DNA of 64,000 bases from positions 71,392-135,391 of the forward strand of contig CAVROX010000006.1 of NCBI GenBank assembly GCA_963722965.1, in the 5' to 3' direction. The position numbers and the translations under genes were made by a program. Positions 16,974-24,650 of this stretch are shown piece by piece. The first letter of the stretch is position 1; each line of letters opens with the position of its first letter. Source of the stretch: DATLSM01 sp963722965. Its GTDB lineage: Bacteria; Actinomycetota; Thermoleophilia; Solirubrobacterales; 70-9. The notes beneath the pieces are model-generated. The model was not told the DNA's origin and made no database searches. It was given only the letters and a program-made list of their open reading frames with translations.

Positions 16974-18629
16974 CTACTGCGGAGCAACGCCCAGATAGGG
17001 CAGCGCGAAGGCCGCGATTTTCCCGAACGCCGGCGCCGCCACCGATCCGCCGTAGTAATCGCCCCCCGAAGGTTGATTGACGATTACCGCGACCAACAGC
17101 CGCGGGTCTTGGGCGGGAGCGAAGCCAATGAAGGAGGCAACGAATTTGGTGTTTGAGTAGGTCCCGTTTTCGGCAATCTGCGCGGTCCCCGTCTTGCCCG
17201 CCAGGGTGTAACCCGGCACGCTGACCTCCGAGGCGGTTCCCCCTGGCGCCAGTACCCCCTCCAGCATCGTGCGGACCTGCGAGGCGACCTGCGCGGGGAT
17301 CACGCGCTGCCCGCGCGGCTCGCTCACGGGCTTTCCCCCGATCTTCTCGATCAGCTGCGGGCGGCGCAGGATGCCCCCGTCGACAATCGCGTCATAGCCG
17401 GCGACCATCTGCATCGGCGTCACCGAGATGCCCTGCCCCATCGGCAGGTTGCCCATCGTCGAGCCCGAGTAATCCCTCAGCGGCGGCACGATCCCCTTTT
17501 CCTCACCGGGGAACTGGATCCCGGTCGGCCGACCGAAGCCAAAGCGGTTGATCCAGCGGCTAAAGCGGGCGGCACCGAGCCTCAACCCGATCGTCACGGC
17601 GCCAACGTTGGAGGAGCGGGCGAGAATCTGGGCGACGCTCAGCGTTTCGGTCCCGCGCGGCTCGGCATCGGAGATCGTTCGGTTGGCGACCCGGATGCTG
17701 GGTGGCAGAACAAAGGATGTTTCCGGCGTTACCACCTTTTCGTCCAGCGCCGCGGAGACCGTAAACGCCTTGAAGGTCGACCCCGGCTCATAGTTGAAGC
17801 CGGTCGCCTGGTTCTCGAGTGCTTCGGGACTGGCATGGGAGAGGTCCGCGAGGTTGACGGGCGGCCAGTTGGCCATCGCCAGCACCTGCGAGTCGCGCGG
17901 GTCCATCACGATCGCGGTGGCGCTCTTTGGGACAAAGGTCGAGCCGACTCCGGCGAGGACTTCTTCGGTCTTTGCCTGGATCGCGGGATCGAGCGTGAGC
18001 TGGATGTCCTTCCCGTTACTGGCTTGCTTTACGGTTTCCAGGCGGATCGGCTGCCCCAGCGCGTCTTTGACGACGCGGCGTTCGCCGTTGAGACCCACCA
18101 ACACCGAGTTCTCCGCCTCTTCCAGGCCGCTCAGGCCCTTGCCTTCTGACCCGAGCGCGCCGATCACCTGGCCCGCCAGCTGACCCTGAGGGTAAGTCCG
18201 CCGGCTACCTGGCAGCTGGCCGATCCCCGGCAGCCTCAGGCGGGTGATCCGCGCCGCCGCCGGCACCCCGATGTTCTGGGCGACGTAGGAGAAGCCCGAG
18301 TGAGCGGTAAGGCTGCGCAGCACCCCCTCGCGGCCGATGCCGATCGCCCGTGCCAGCTCGGCTGCCTCACGCGGTGGGTTCTTGACCTGGTATGGGGTCG
18401 CGTAGATCGTCGCCGCGTCTTCGGAGGCCGCTAGCTCGTTTCCGTAGCGGTCAAGCACGCTTCCCCGCAGGCCGGGCACGGTGACTACCCCAGTCTGCTG
18501 GGAGATCGCCTCCGAGGCGAGGGTCGAGCCTTCCACCCCCTGCAGCCAGAAGGCGCGCCCGATGATCACCAAGAAGCAGAGGATGAAGCCCGCAAAGAGG
18601 AGCCCTATCCGGCGCTCGGTCAGGCGCAT
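16974..18629 (-). CDS. ftsI: Septal transpeptidase FtsI (class B penicillin-binding protein)
   Basis: FtsI cross-links septal peptidoglycan together with FtsW. The product has a single membrane helix near the start (LLFAGFILCFLVIIGRAFWL), the dimerisation-domain motif RGSVLDRYGNELA, and a transpeptidase domain with the three active-site motifs: STFK in EPGSTFKAF, SSN in ARSSNVGAV and KTGT in LAGKTGTAQIAE. There is no C-terminal PASTA domain. I chose the ATG at 18629 (MRLTERRIG) because the upstream ATG at 18689 lies inside the preceding gene; the longer form would be 571 residues. Order rsmH-ftsL-ftsI is standard, but the usual next gene murE is displaced by the insert. Confidence 0.95.
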   Translation of the reverse strand: MRLTERRIGLLFAGFILCFLVIIGRAFWLQGVEGSTLASEAISQQTGVVTVPGLRGSVLDRYGNELAASEDAATIYATPYQVKNPPREAAELARAIGIGREGVLRSLTAHSGFSYVAQNIGVPAAARITRLRLPGIGQLPGSRRTYPQGQLAGQVIGALGSEGKGLSGLEEAENSVLVGLNGERRVVKDALGQPIRLETVKQASNGKDIQLTLDPAIQAKTEEVLAGVGSTFVPKSATAIVMDPRDSQVLAMANWPPVNLADLSHASPEALENQATGFNYEPGSTFKAFTVSAALDEKVVTPETSFVLPPSIRVANRTISDAEPRGTETLSVAQILARSSNVGAVTIGLRLGAARFSRWINRFGFGRPTGIQFPGEEKGIVPPLRDYSGSTMGNLPMGQGISVTPMQMVAGYDAIVDGGILRRPQLIEKIGGKPVSEPRGQRVIPAQVASQVRTMLEGVLAPGGTASEVSVPGYTLAGKTGTAQIAENGTYSNTKFVASFIGFAPAQDPRLLVAVIVNQPSGGDYYGGSVAAPAFGKIAAFALPYLGVAPQ

Positions 18630-18642
18630 CGGGCTTTTGGCC

Positions 18643-19206
18643 TCAGCCGCCCGCCGCCGCGAGGCGCCGGGCGGCAATCTCGACGTCATTCGGCGCGGCG
18701 CTCAGGTAGCGGACCTGGTTGGCCGTCGGCATTGCCAGTCCCTGGGCGGCAGCCTCGCGCCGGATCCGGGCGACTCCGTAGCGATGGGCGTCGCGGCTCT
18801 TGACGACCGAGTTGTCGTTTTCAAGCGCCTCGATGCCCTCGAAGATCCTGCCGGTGGAGGCGGCGAAGCTGAGGGTGATCACGTTGAGGGTGACTATCCC
18901 GGCCAGCAAAACCCCGAGCACTCCGATCCAGGCCCGACCGCGAGTCATCCGGATCACGAGGCCGGTGTCCGGCAGGTGGCCGACCGCTATCGCGGTGCGG
19001 CCGACCGCGAGCGGAATCAGCTGCCCCCCGGTGGCCCGCTTGGACTTGGGCCGCGCCCGGCGCGGAGCGCGCGCGGGCGCCGGGCGGGCACGGGCAGGCG
19101 CGCTCGCCAGCCGTACCGAGCGGGGAGCGGCCTTGGGGGTTGGTGCCCGCTTGCGCTGCGGCGCCCGGGCGGGTGGCGCCTTGCGGGCTGGAGCCGCAAC
19201 AGCCAT
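18643..19206 (-). CDS. ftsL: FtsL-like bitopic division protein
   Basis: The 187-residue product has a long basic Pro/Ala/Arg-rich cytoplasmic part (residues 1-60), one membrane helix around residues 88-112 (WIGVLGVLLAGIVTLNVITL), and a helical periplasmic segment (IFEGIEALENDNSVVKSRDA onward) that may form the short coiled coil by which FtsL pairs with FtsB. Primary sequence is poorly conserved in this family, so the call leans on topology and on position between rsmH and ftsI. The ATG at 19206 overlaps the rsmH stop (TGATG). Upstream in-frame codons belong to rsmH. Confidence 0.75.
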   Translation of the reverse strand: MAVAAPARKAPPARAPQRKRAPTPKAAPRSVRLASAPARARPAPARAPRRARPKSKRATGGQLIPLAVGRTAIAVGHLPDTGLVIRMTRGRAWIGVLGVLLAGIVTLNVITLSFAASTGRIFEGIEALENDNSVVKSRDAHRYGVARIRREAAAQGLAMPTANQVRYLSAAPNDVEIAARRLAAAGG

Positions 19207-20255
19207 CAGCGCTTCGCCCCCCCTTGCGCTGCGGCGGCGATCTTCACGGCCGCGCGCAGGTGGGCCGAGCGGGAGCGTGGATTGGCGGCGACCTCGCCGG
19301 CACTCGGGGCGATGGCGCGACGGGTGAGCAGCTCCGCCTCGGGTTCGTGACCGCAAACGCAGACCGGCAACTCCGGCGGGCAGATGCAACCGCGGGCGCG
19401 ATCAGCGAGGAAGCGCTTGACGCGACGGTCCTCGAGGGAGTGAAAGGAGATCGCGGCGAACCGCCCGCCCACCGCCAGCATCCCCCAGGCTAGGGGAAGC
19501 GCATCCGCGAGAGAGTCGAGCTCCCCGTTGACCGCGATCCGGATCGCTTGGAAGGTTCGCTTGGCGGGATGGCTACCGCCAAAGCGAGCCGAAGCTGGCA
19601 TTCCGGCCTTGACCGCCTCAACGAGATCGGACGTGCTCTGCAGCGGCCGTCGCCGGATGATCTCGCGCGCAATCCCCCCGGCATAACGCTCCTCACCGAA
19701 ACGGCGCAGCGCCTTGGCGATCCGCGACTCCGGCCACTCGTTGACGATGTCGGCGGCGGTCAGCTCCTGGCGGGTGTCCATCCGCATGTCCAGCGGGGCG
19801 TCATAGGCGTAGGAGAATCCCCGCTCCCAGGCATCGACCTGCATCGAGGACATTCCGAGGTCCATGAAAATCATGTCTGGGTGGATGCCTTCGCCGCGCA
19901 GGGTGCGAAGCCCTTCCGCGTAGTCAGCGCCGATGAAACGGACCCGGCAGGGGGCGCTGGCGGCAAAGGTGGCGAAACGACTCTCGACCGCCCGATCGCG
20001 GTCTATGCAGATCAGCGTTCCTTCCGAGCCAAGCAGCTGCGCGATCCGCCGGGCGTGGCCACCGCCGCCAAAGGTGCAATCGACGGCAAGCTGTCCCAAC
20101 TCGGGGGCAAGCTGCGCGGTCAGCTCGGATACAAGGACGGGCAGGTGGTCGTCAGAGGGCATGAAGGGGAGGGTGGTGGCGAGATTCACGTGGGCTTCGC
20201 CAATGCTCCGCGCTGGGAGAGCGGATATTGACGCTTGCTGAGCCTCGGTTCGCAT
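19206..20255 (-). CDS. rsmH: 16S rRNA (cytosine-1402-N4)-methyltransferase RsmH
   Basis: RsmH (MraW) methylates N4 of C1402 in 16S rRNA using S-adenosylmethionine. Visible motifs are HLPVLVSELTAQL at the start of homology, the SAM site VDCTFGGGGHARRIAQLL, LICIDRDRAVES, FMDLGMSSMQVD, DAPLDMRMD, RTFQAIRIAVNGELDSL and AISFHSLEDRRVKRFL, then a CPP/C-x-C cluster near ICPPELPVCVCG. The ATG at 20255 lies one base after the mraZ stop and is the operon-coupled choice (349 residues). An internal ATG at 20162 would give a more typical 318-residue protein and cannot be excluded. Confidence 0.96.
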   Translation of the reverse strand: MRTEAQQASISALPARSIGEAHVNLATTLPFMPSDDHLPVLVSELTAQLAPELGQLAVDCTFGGGGHARRIAQLLGSEGTLICIDRDRAVESRFATFAASAPCRVRFIGADYAEGLRTLRGEGIHPDMIFMDLGMSSMQVDAWERGFSYAYDAPLDMRMDTRQELTAADIVNEWPESRIAKALRRFGEERYAGGIAREIIRRRPLQSTSDLVEAVKAGMPASARFGGSHPAKRTFQAIRIAVNGELDSLADALPLAWGMLAVGGRFAAISFHSLEDRRVKRFLADRARGCICPPELPVCVCGHEPEAELLTRRAIAPSAGEVAANPRSRSAHLRAAVKIAAAAQGGAKR

Positions 20256-20256
20256 G

Positions 20257-20700
20257 TCACTCGGGCCCCCCAGCCCCAGAGAGGCTCTCGGCGATCTCCG
20301 GCGCTTGCATGTCGAGCTCGGCCTCTTGCTCAGCCCAGGCCTCCGCTTTCCAGATCTCCAGGTACTCCCCCGCGCCGGCCACCACACACGGTCCGTCGAG
20401 GCCGGCGTGCTCGATCAGCGGCTTCGGCAGGCGGATGCGGCCAGCCGAATCAAGGGTCTCGTCGAACGAGCCGCCGTGGAAGCGCCGGCGAAGGCGCCGG
20501 GCGTCGCGACCAAAAGGGCTGTGCGGGGCGAGGAATCGGTCAGAGAGCTGCTCGAACTCCGCGGTCGTGTGCAACCAGATGCAGGGGTCAAAGCCCTTGG
20601 ACAGAACGACCCCGTCAGAAAGTGCCGCGCGGAAGCGCGACGGAATCGTGAGGCGATCCTTGGAATCGAGGCTGTGCTCGTAGATACCCCGAAATGCCAC
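20257..20700 (-). CDS. mraZ: Transcriptional regulator MraZ
   Basis: MraZ is a DNA-binding AbrB-fold repressor of the division cluster. From the GTG at 20700 the product is 147 residues: the first SpoVT/AbrB-like half has FRGIYEHSLDSKDRLTIPSR, and the second has GGSFDETLDSAGRIRLPKPL, the duplicated D-x-x-GR motif of the family. AAAGGA lies about 11 bases upstream of the GTG. The frame is open to 21015 but the extension covers the operator region and has no homology. mraZ is the first gene of the cluster and is probably autoregulated by the boxes at 20799-20825. Confidence 0.95.
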   Translation of the reverse strand: MAFRGIYEHSLDSKDRLTIPSRFRAALSDGVVLSKGFDPCIWLHTTAEFEQLSDRFLAPHSPFGRDARRLRRRFHGGSFDETLDSAGRIRLPKPLIEHAGLDGPCVVAGAGEYLEIWKAEAWAEQEAELDMQAPEIAESLSGAGGPE

Positions 20701-20798
20701 CGCGGTCGATTCCTTTCGGGAGGGCCGGAAAGAGATAGGACCGAGGTGATGAGGTGGGAGGAGCCTCACCACCCCGGTCCTGGGCTTCAACTCGCGCG

Positions 20799-20825
20799 CC
20801 ACCCTACCCCACTTTCCCCCACTTT
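20799..20825 (-). promoter_or_regulatory. MraZ-binding boxes upstream of mraZ
   Basis: On the minus strand AAAGTGGGGG, AAAGTGGGGT and AGGGTGGCGC follow one another with exact 10-base periodicity, about 100 bases before the mraZ start. Tandem GTGGG-type boxes at 10-base spacing are the known MraZ target in several bacteria. A TTGCAA (20851-20856, complement) could serve as a -35 element upstream, but the -10 is unclear. Confidence 0.8.
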
Positions 20826-21032
20826 GCAACACAGTCGTTGAGTGCACGGTCATTTGCAACGGGCGCCCAGAGGCTCGGCCCAGTTTGGAAAACGACGCGG
20901 CGCGCTCTGGCGCACCGGCCTCGGCAATCTCCCGCTGCCCGTCTTCCGCGCAGCGGTCGTCTGGATCGCGATTAGGATCGTGGAGTCGCGGCTCGCCAAT
21001 CACCGAGAAACTCATCCCTCGCCACCCTTTTC

Positions 21033-21848
21033 GTGGCGCTCCTCAGCGCCGCCCTCACCCTGTCGGCGCCGGTGGCAAGCGCCGGGTTGCCGGCCGCGCA
21101 TCCAGCGAGGGGTGGATCGCAGGGCAAGCACGGCGGCAGGGCCCACCGGGCGCCCTACCCCGGCCCCGCCTCGATCGCCGCCGCAACCCGCTACCTCAAC
21201 CGTCGCATCGGCTACACCGCGTTTGCGGTCATCGACACCGAAGGGCGACTGCACGGCGAGCACATCCAGCGGACCTTCGTCAGCGCCAGCGTCGTCAAGG
21301 CGATGCTCCTGGTCGCCTACCTGCGCAAGCTGGACGCCGAGCACCTGGGGCTTGACAGCGAAAGCCGCGCGCTGCTGGAACCGATGATCCACGTCTCCGA
21401 CAACGAAGCGGCGACCGCGGTCTGGGAAAGGGTCGGCGACCCACGCCTGCGCAGACTGGCGCATCGAGCCGGGATGAGCGACTTTTCGATTTCAGGGATC
21501 TGGGCCAACGCGCAGATCAGCGCCGCCGACCAGGCCCGCTACTTCTTTGAGATGGACAGCCTGATCCCGCGACAGTTCCGCAGCTTCGTCCACAAGTTGC
21601 TCTCACACATCGCCGGATATGAGAGTTGGGGAATCCCCGCCGTCGGTCGGCCGCGCGGCTGGGCGGTCTTCTTCAAGGGCGGCTGGCGTGAAACCGGTCG
21701 CGGCCAGCTGGTGCACCAGATCGCACGGCTGCAGCAATCGGGAAAGCGAATCGCAATCGCGGTGATGACCGACGGCGACCCCTCGATGGGATACGGGATC
21801 GAGACGATCGAAGGCGTCGCGGCCCGCCTGCTGCGCGGTCATCCTTGA
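21033..21848 (+). CDS. Secreted beta-lactamase-fold serine hydrolase
   Basis: The 271-residue product belongs to the class A beta-lactamase-like superfamily. It shows the S-x-x-K motif in VSASVVKAML (about residue 90), the SDN motif in HVSDNEAATAVWE (about residue 130) and a degenerate third motif FKGGWRE in place of KTG. These suggest either a cell-wall peptidase/esterase or a non-canonical lactamase; antibiotic hydrolysis cannot be inferred. The N terminus (ALLSAALTLSAPVASAG) looks like a signal peptide but lacks a basic start. No other in-frame start precedes the GTG at 21033, so the true N terminus may be masked by an indel. It is divergent from mraZ. Confidence 0.8.
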   Translation: MALLSAALTLSAPVASAGLPAAHPARGGSQGKHGGRAHRAPYPGPASIAAATRYLNRRIGYTAFAVIDTEGRLHGEHIQRTFVSASVVKAMLLVAYLRKLDAEHLGLDSESRALLEPMIHVSDNEAATAVWERVGDPRLRRLAHRAGMSDFSISGIWANAQISAADQARYFFEMDSLIPRQFRSFVHKLLSHIAGYESWGIPAVGRPRGWAVFFKGGWRETGRGQLVHQIARLQQSGKRIAIAVMTDGDPSMGYGIETIEGVAARLLRGHP

Positions 21849-21906
21849 GCACAGCGCCTCCCAGGCTGACCGGGATGAGCGTTCAGCCGCGCTCTAACCT
21901 GCTGTG

Positions 21907-22839
21907 ATGAACCCGGCCGCAAAGGTCGCCGTCTTTGGCCCCCACCCGCTGCTCTCGATCACAATCGAGGCGCTCACCGCCGAGGGGGGCGACGACATTC
22001 ACGTCCACCCCGCCGGACAGGGCGTCTGGGTCGCCCGGATGGCGGCGGAGCTGGGGGCGATGCCGATTCTTTGCGGCTTCCTCGGCGGTGAGACCGGCGC
22101 TGTTTTGCGGCCCTTGCTGGCGGCTCTGCCGATCGAGCTGCGCCTAGTGCAGACCGGGGCGGCCAGCGGCGGCTACGTCCACGACCGCCGCGACGGTGAG
22201 CGCCATCCGGTCGCACAGAGTGCCAGCATGCCACCGACCCGCCACGAGGTTGACGACCTCTTCTCGCTCGCCTGCGCCGCTGCCCTTGATTCTGAGGTCC
22301 TTGCCCTCTGCGGCCCCTACCCCAGCGAGGCCCTGCCGCTGGAGATCTACGGCAGCCTGGTCGCCGATGTGCGGGCGAACGGCACGCCGGTCATCGTCGA
22401 TCTCTCCCCGCCCCTTCTCGACAGTGCCCTCGAGGGCAAGCCGGACCTAGTCAAGATCAATGACTGGGAGCTGGCGGCGTTCGTCTCCGGCCCGGTCGAC
22501 ACCGCGGCGAGGATGCGGGCGGCGATGGATCGCCTGCTCGAGCGGGGCGCCGCTGCGGCGATCATCACCCGGGCCGGAGAGCCGGCGATGGTGCTGCGCG
22601 GCGAGGAAGCGTGGGAACTGACGCCGCCGCGTTTTGAGCGCGGCTCGCGCGAGGGCTGCGGCGACTCGATGATGGGCGGACTCGCGGCTGCGATGGCGAC
22701 GGGCATGGAGTGGGAAGAGACACTGCGGATCGGTGCGGCCGCCGGCGCGACCAACTTCCTGCGCCGCGGGCTGGGCACCGGAGCTCGCGCCGTGGTCGAG
22801 GATCTGGCGCACCGCGTCGAGCTCCGCCGCCTCGATTAG
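21907..22839 (+). CDS. PfkB-family carbohydrate kinase
   Basis: The 310-residue product resembles the ribokinase/PfkB family, closest in style to 1-phosphofructokinase-like members. Evidence is the N-terminal HPAGQGVWVARMAAELGAMP segment (N-x-G-R-like sugar loop region), VIVDLSPPLLDSALEGKPD, LVKINDWELAAFVSG, and the anion-hole motif near residue 250 reading GCGDSMMGG. The usual form is GAGDS with the catalytic aspartate; the aspartate is present but the alanine is cysteine. GTG at 21904 directly precedes the ATG chosen. Substrate unknown. It converges with the CpsB-like gene, overlapping by four bases. Confidence 0.8.
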   Translation: MNPAAKVAVFGPHPLLSITIEALTAEGGDDIHVHPAGQGVWVARMAAELGAMPILCGFLGGETGAVLRPLLAALPIELRLVQTGAASGGYVHDRRDGERHPVAQSASMPPTRHEVDDLFSLACAAALDSEVLALCGPYPSEALPLEIYGSLVADVRANGTPVIVDLSPPLLDSALEGKPDLVKINDWELAAFVSGPVDTAARMRAAMDRLLERGAAAAIITRAGEPAMVLRGEEAWELTPPRFERGSREGCGDSMMGGLAAAMATGMEWEETLRIGAAAGATNFLRRGLGTGARAVVEDLAHRVELRRLD

Positions 22840-23567
22840 ACCCGCGGCGCGAAGGGAGCGCTGAGCGGCCCGCCGTCGATGATGGCGCGCGGCGCCGTCT
22901 CGGTGATCCAATCAAGGTGCGGCGCCAAGGCCTCGACCCCGGCCAGCCTGCTCAGGGCGGCGGAGAGGTGGACAGGCCGGCCACCGTGGGAGGAGTGGGC
23001 ATCGCTGCTGAGGACGTGCACCAGCCCCGCCGCCGCAAGCGCGACCATCCCCGCGGACATCTGCTCACGCAAGAAGAAGTCCGCCGTCGCCTGAACCAGT
23101 GCGCCGGCCTCGATCAAACGCGCGATGCGTTCGAACATATCGGCGGAGAGGTGGCGCTCGGGATGGGCGATCAGCGCCCGGTGGCCGCGTTCGGCGAGTT
23201 GCTCCACCCGGTGGGTGAGGCTGTCGCTGAGTGCCCCCGGCGCCGGCTCCAGCAGGATCCAGACCCCGCTCCCCAGCGCTACCGCCGAAAGCTCCTCCGC
23301 GCTAAGGGCCTCGACTGCGCTCTCAGCGACCTCGCCCCCCGGCAGGACGGAAACGGGGATGCCCTCCTCGACCAGCCGCTGGTTGAGGACCTCAACCCGC
23401 TCGCTCAGCTCGCGGATGCGGACATCGTGGTCGGGTCGGATATGTGGTGTGGCGCAGATCGCTTCGATCCCGTCGGCGGCCCCCTGGCGGGCCATGCCGG
23501 CGCTGTCTCGCAGGTCAAGCGCCCCGTCGTCGAGGGCGGGCAGGATGTGGCAGTGCAGGTCGATCAC
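22836..23567 (-). CDS. CpsB/CapC-type PHP-domain tyrosine phosphatase-like protein
   Basis: The 243-residue product begins MIDLHCHILPALDDGALD, the metal-binding start of PHP phosphatases such as CpsB/YwqE, and continues with ICATPHIRPDH, the LIAHPERH motif and the final SSDAHSSHGGRP metal site. These enzymes are manganese-dependent and dephosphorylate tyrosine kinases controlling capsule or exopolysaccharide export. No polysaccharide kinase or export gene is nearby, so the partner is unknown. Full-length; the stop overlaps the converging PfkB gene. Confidence 0.85.
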   Translation of the reverse strand: MIDLHCHILPALDDGALDLRDSAGMARQGAADGIEAICATPHIRPDHDVRIRELSERVEVLNQRLVEEGIPVSVLPGGEVAESAVEALSAEELSAVALGSGVWILLEPAPGALSDSLTHRVEQLAERGHRALIAHPERHLSADMFERIARLIEAGALVQATADFFLREQMSAGMVALAAAGLVHVLSSDAHSSHGGRPVHLSAALSRLAGVEALAPHLDWITETAPRAIIDGGPLSAPFAPRV

Positions 23568-23602
23568 CCCGTGGCCAGCCTAAAGCGCTGCCAGCGCTGC
23601 GC

Positions 23603-23737
23603 TCACGGGTGCTTCTTGCTCGCCACCGCGTACCAGACAAGCACGGCGATCGTCACGACCAGGGGAAAGACGGTCGAGAACACCCCCGAGAAACTTGTCC
23701 AGCCGGCGGTCGCCAGCAGCTGCGGAATAGCATCCAT
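23603..23737 (-). CDS. 44-residue membrane protein at the end of the cytochrome oxidase operon
   Basis: This small gene encodes a protein starting MDAIPQLLATAGWTSFSG, with one predicted helix (VFSTVFPLVVTIAVLVWYAV) and a basic end ASKKHP. An AGGAG ribosome site lies nine bases upstream of the ATG, and the preceding gene stops one base before it (TGAGATG). Its position directly after ctaE and a second small membrane gene suggests an accessory subunit of the oxidase, comparable in size to small subunit IV-like proteins. That role is inference; no homologue is recognised. Confidence 0.7.
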   Translation of the reverse strand: MDAIPQLLATAGWTSFSGVFSTVFPLVVTIAVLVWYAVASKKHP

Positions 23738-23738
23738 C

Positions 23739-24035
23739 TCATCCAACTCCTGTCGGTAGGGCTTTGGCCAGTGCCCCGGGGCGCCGGCTCTTGTCGCGGG
23801 GCCCCGGCCAGCGGTAGGCGATCGCGATTGTCGCGATCGCCTCGGTCTCCCTCAGCGGCGAGCGCCATGCAGGCGAGTAGCCGGCGGCGAAGACCGCGGT
23901 GCGCCAGCGCTCTGGGGTGGGTGGCGCGCGGCGAAGTTGTCGGCCACCCAGCCGAAGGAGGAGGACGGCGGTCAGGACCCAGAGCAAAGCAGGGCCCGCG
24001 ATCCGGGCGAGGGGCGTGGAGAGCGCCGCCGCCAC
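23739..24035 (-). CDS. Small membrane protein in the cytochrome oxidase operon
   Basis: The 98-residue product has one N-terminal helix (IAGPALLWVLTAVLLLRLGG) followed by a basic, Pro-rich tail with RRAPPTPERWRTAVFAAGYS and IATIAIAYRWPGPRDK. The GTG start is three bases after the ctaE stop and the end is one base before the next small gene, so it is clearly part of the operon. I do not recognise a family. A role in oxidase assembly or as a small subunit is a contextual guess. Confidence 0.65.
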   Translation of the reverse strand: MAAALSTPLARIAGPALLWVLTAVLLLRLGGRQLRRAPPTPERWRTAVFAAGYSPAWRSPLRETEAIATIAIAYRWPGPRDKSRRPGALAKALPTGVG

Positions 24036-24038
24036 CGC

Positions 24039-24641
24039 TCAGATCAGGTAGAGAATCGCCCAGGCAAGGACGCCGATCCCGACCAGCAGGGCCCAATACA
24101 TCGCAGCCGGGACAAAGCCCTCGGGGATGGCCGCGTCTGTGCGACCCCGGTTGCGCAAACCGGCGGCAAAGACCGTCTCCAGCCTGTACATCGCAAGCAG
24201 GGCGACCACGACGTAAAAGACGGTCCAGCCGAAGAAGACGCTCGCATATCCCCCACTCTGGGGACCGAAGGATAGGTGCGCGTACTCGACGCACTGCGCG
24301 GCGCAGGCAAACAGACCGAGGATCAGCGCCAGGCCTGAGATCCCCACCCAGCCGCGACCGTTGCGCGCCGCCCATGCCGCGTAGCCGAAGGCGCCGGCAC
24401 TCAGCACCAGGGCAGCGACTATCGCGATCCCGTAGCCGCTCGGGGGTTCGACCCCGGCCGGTCGCCAGAGGCCGTTGTTGTTGAGCGAGCGCAGGTAGAA
24501 GTAGGCGAAGATGAAGCCGAGGAAGAACATGATCGTCGAGCCGGCGATCAACCCGAACCCGATCCGGTCGATGCGCTCGTGCAGCTCGGGGGTCTCTGCG
24601 TAGGTCGCGTTCTGCGGTTGGCTGTCGATTGAGCTCTCCAT
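24039..24641 (-). CDS. ctaE: Cytochrome c oxidase subunit III
   Basis: Subunit III stabilises the catalytic core of haem-copper oxidase in the membrane. The 200-residue product has five or so helices: IGFGLIAGSTIMFFLGFIFA with the typical EIMFF-like N-terminal region, YLRSLNNNGLWRPAG, GYGIAIVAALVLSAGAFGYA, ISGLALILGLFACAAQCVEY with the conserved QxxEY-type motif, GWTVFYVVVALLAMYRLE and a last helix ending in LYLI. This is the short actinobacterial form without the first two helices. It follows ctaD by nine bases and precedes two small membrane genes. Confidence 0.9.
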   Translation of the reverse strand: MESSIDSQPQNATYAETPELHERIDRIGFGLIAGSTIMFFLGFIFAYFYLRSLNNNGLWRPAGVEPPSGYGIAIVAALVLSAGAFGYAAWAARNGRGWVGISGLALILGLFACAAQCVEYAHLSFGPQSGGYASVFFGWTVFYVVVALLAMYRLETVFAAGLRNRGRTDAAIPEGFVPAAMYWALLVGIGVLAWAILYLI

Positions 24642-24650
24642 ATCTGCTCC

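Noticed and set aside
16610..17080. 156-codon plus-strand frame at the ftsI end
   Set aside because: It overlaps the ftsI 3' end and the inverted repeat, has no domain signal and composition typical of a shadow frame.
22710..24484. Two long plus-strand frames opposite the CpsB-like and ctaE genes
   Set aside because: They are antisense to genes with clear metal-site and membrane motifs and show no features of their own.
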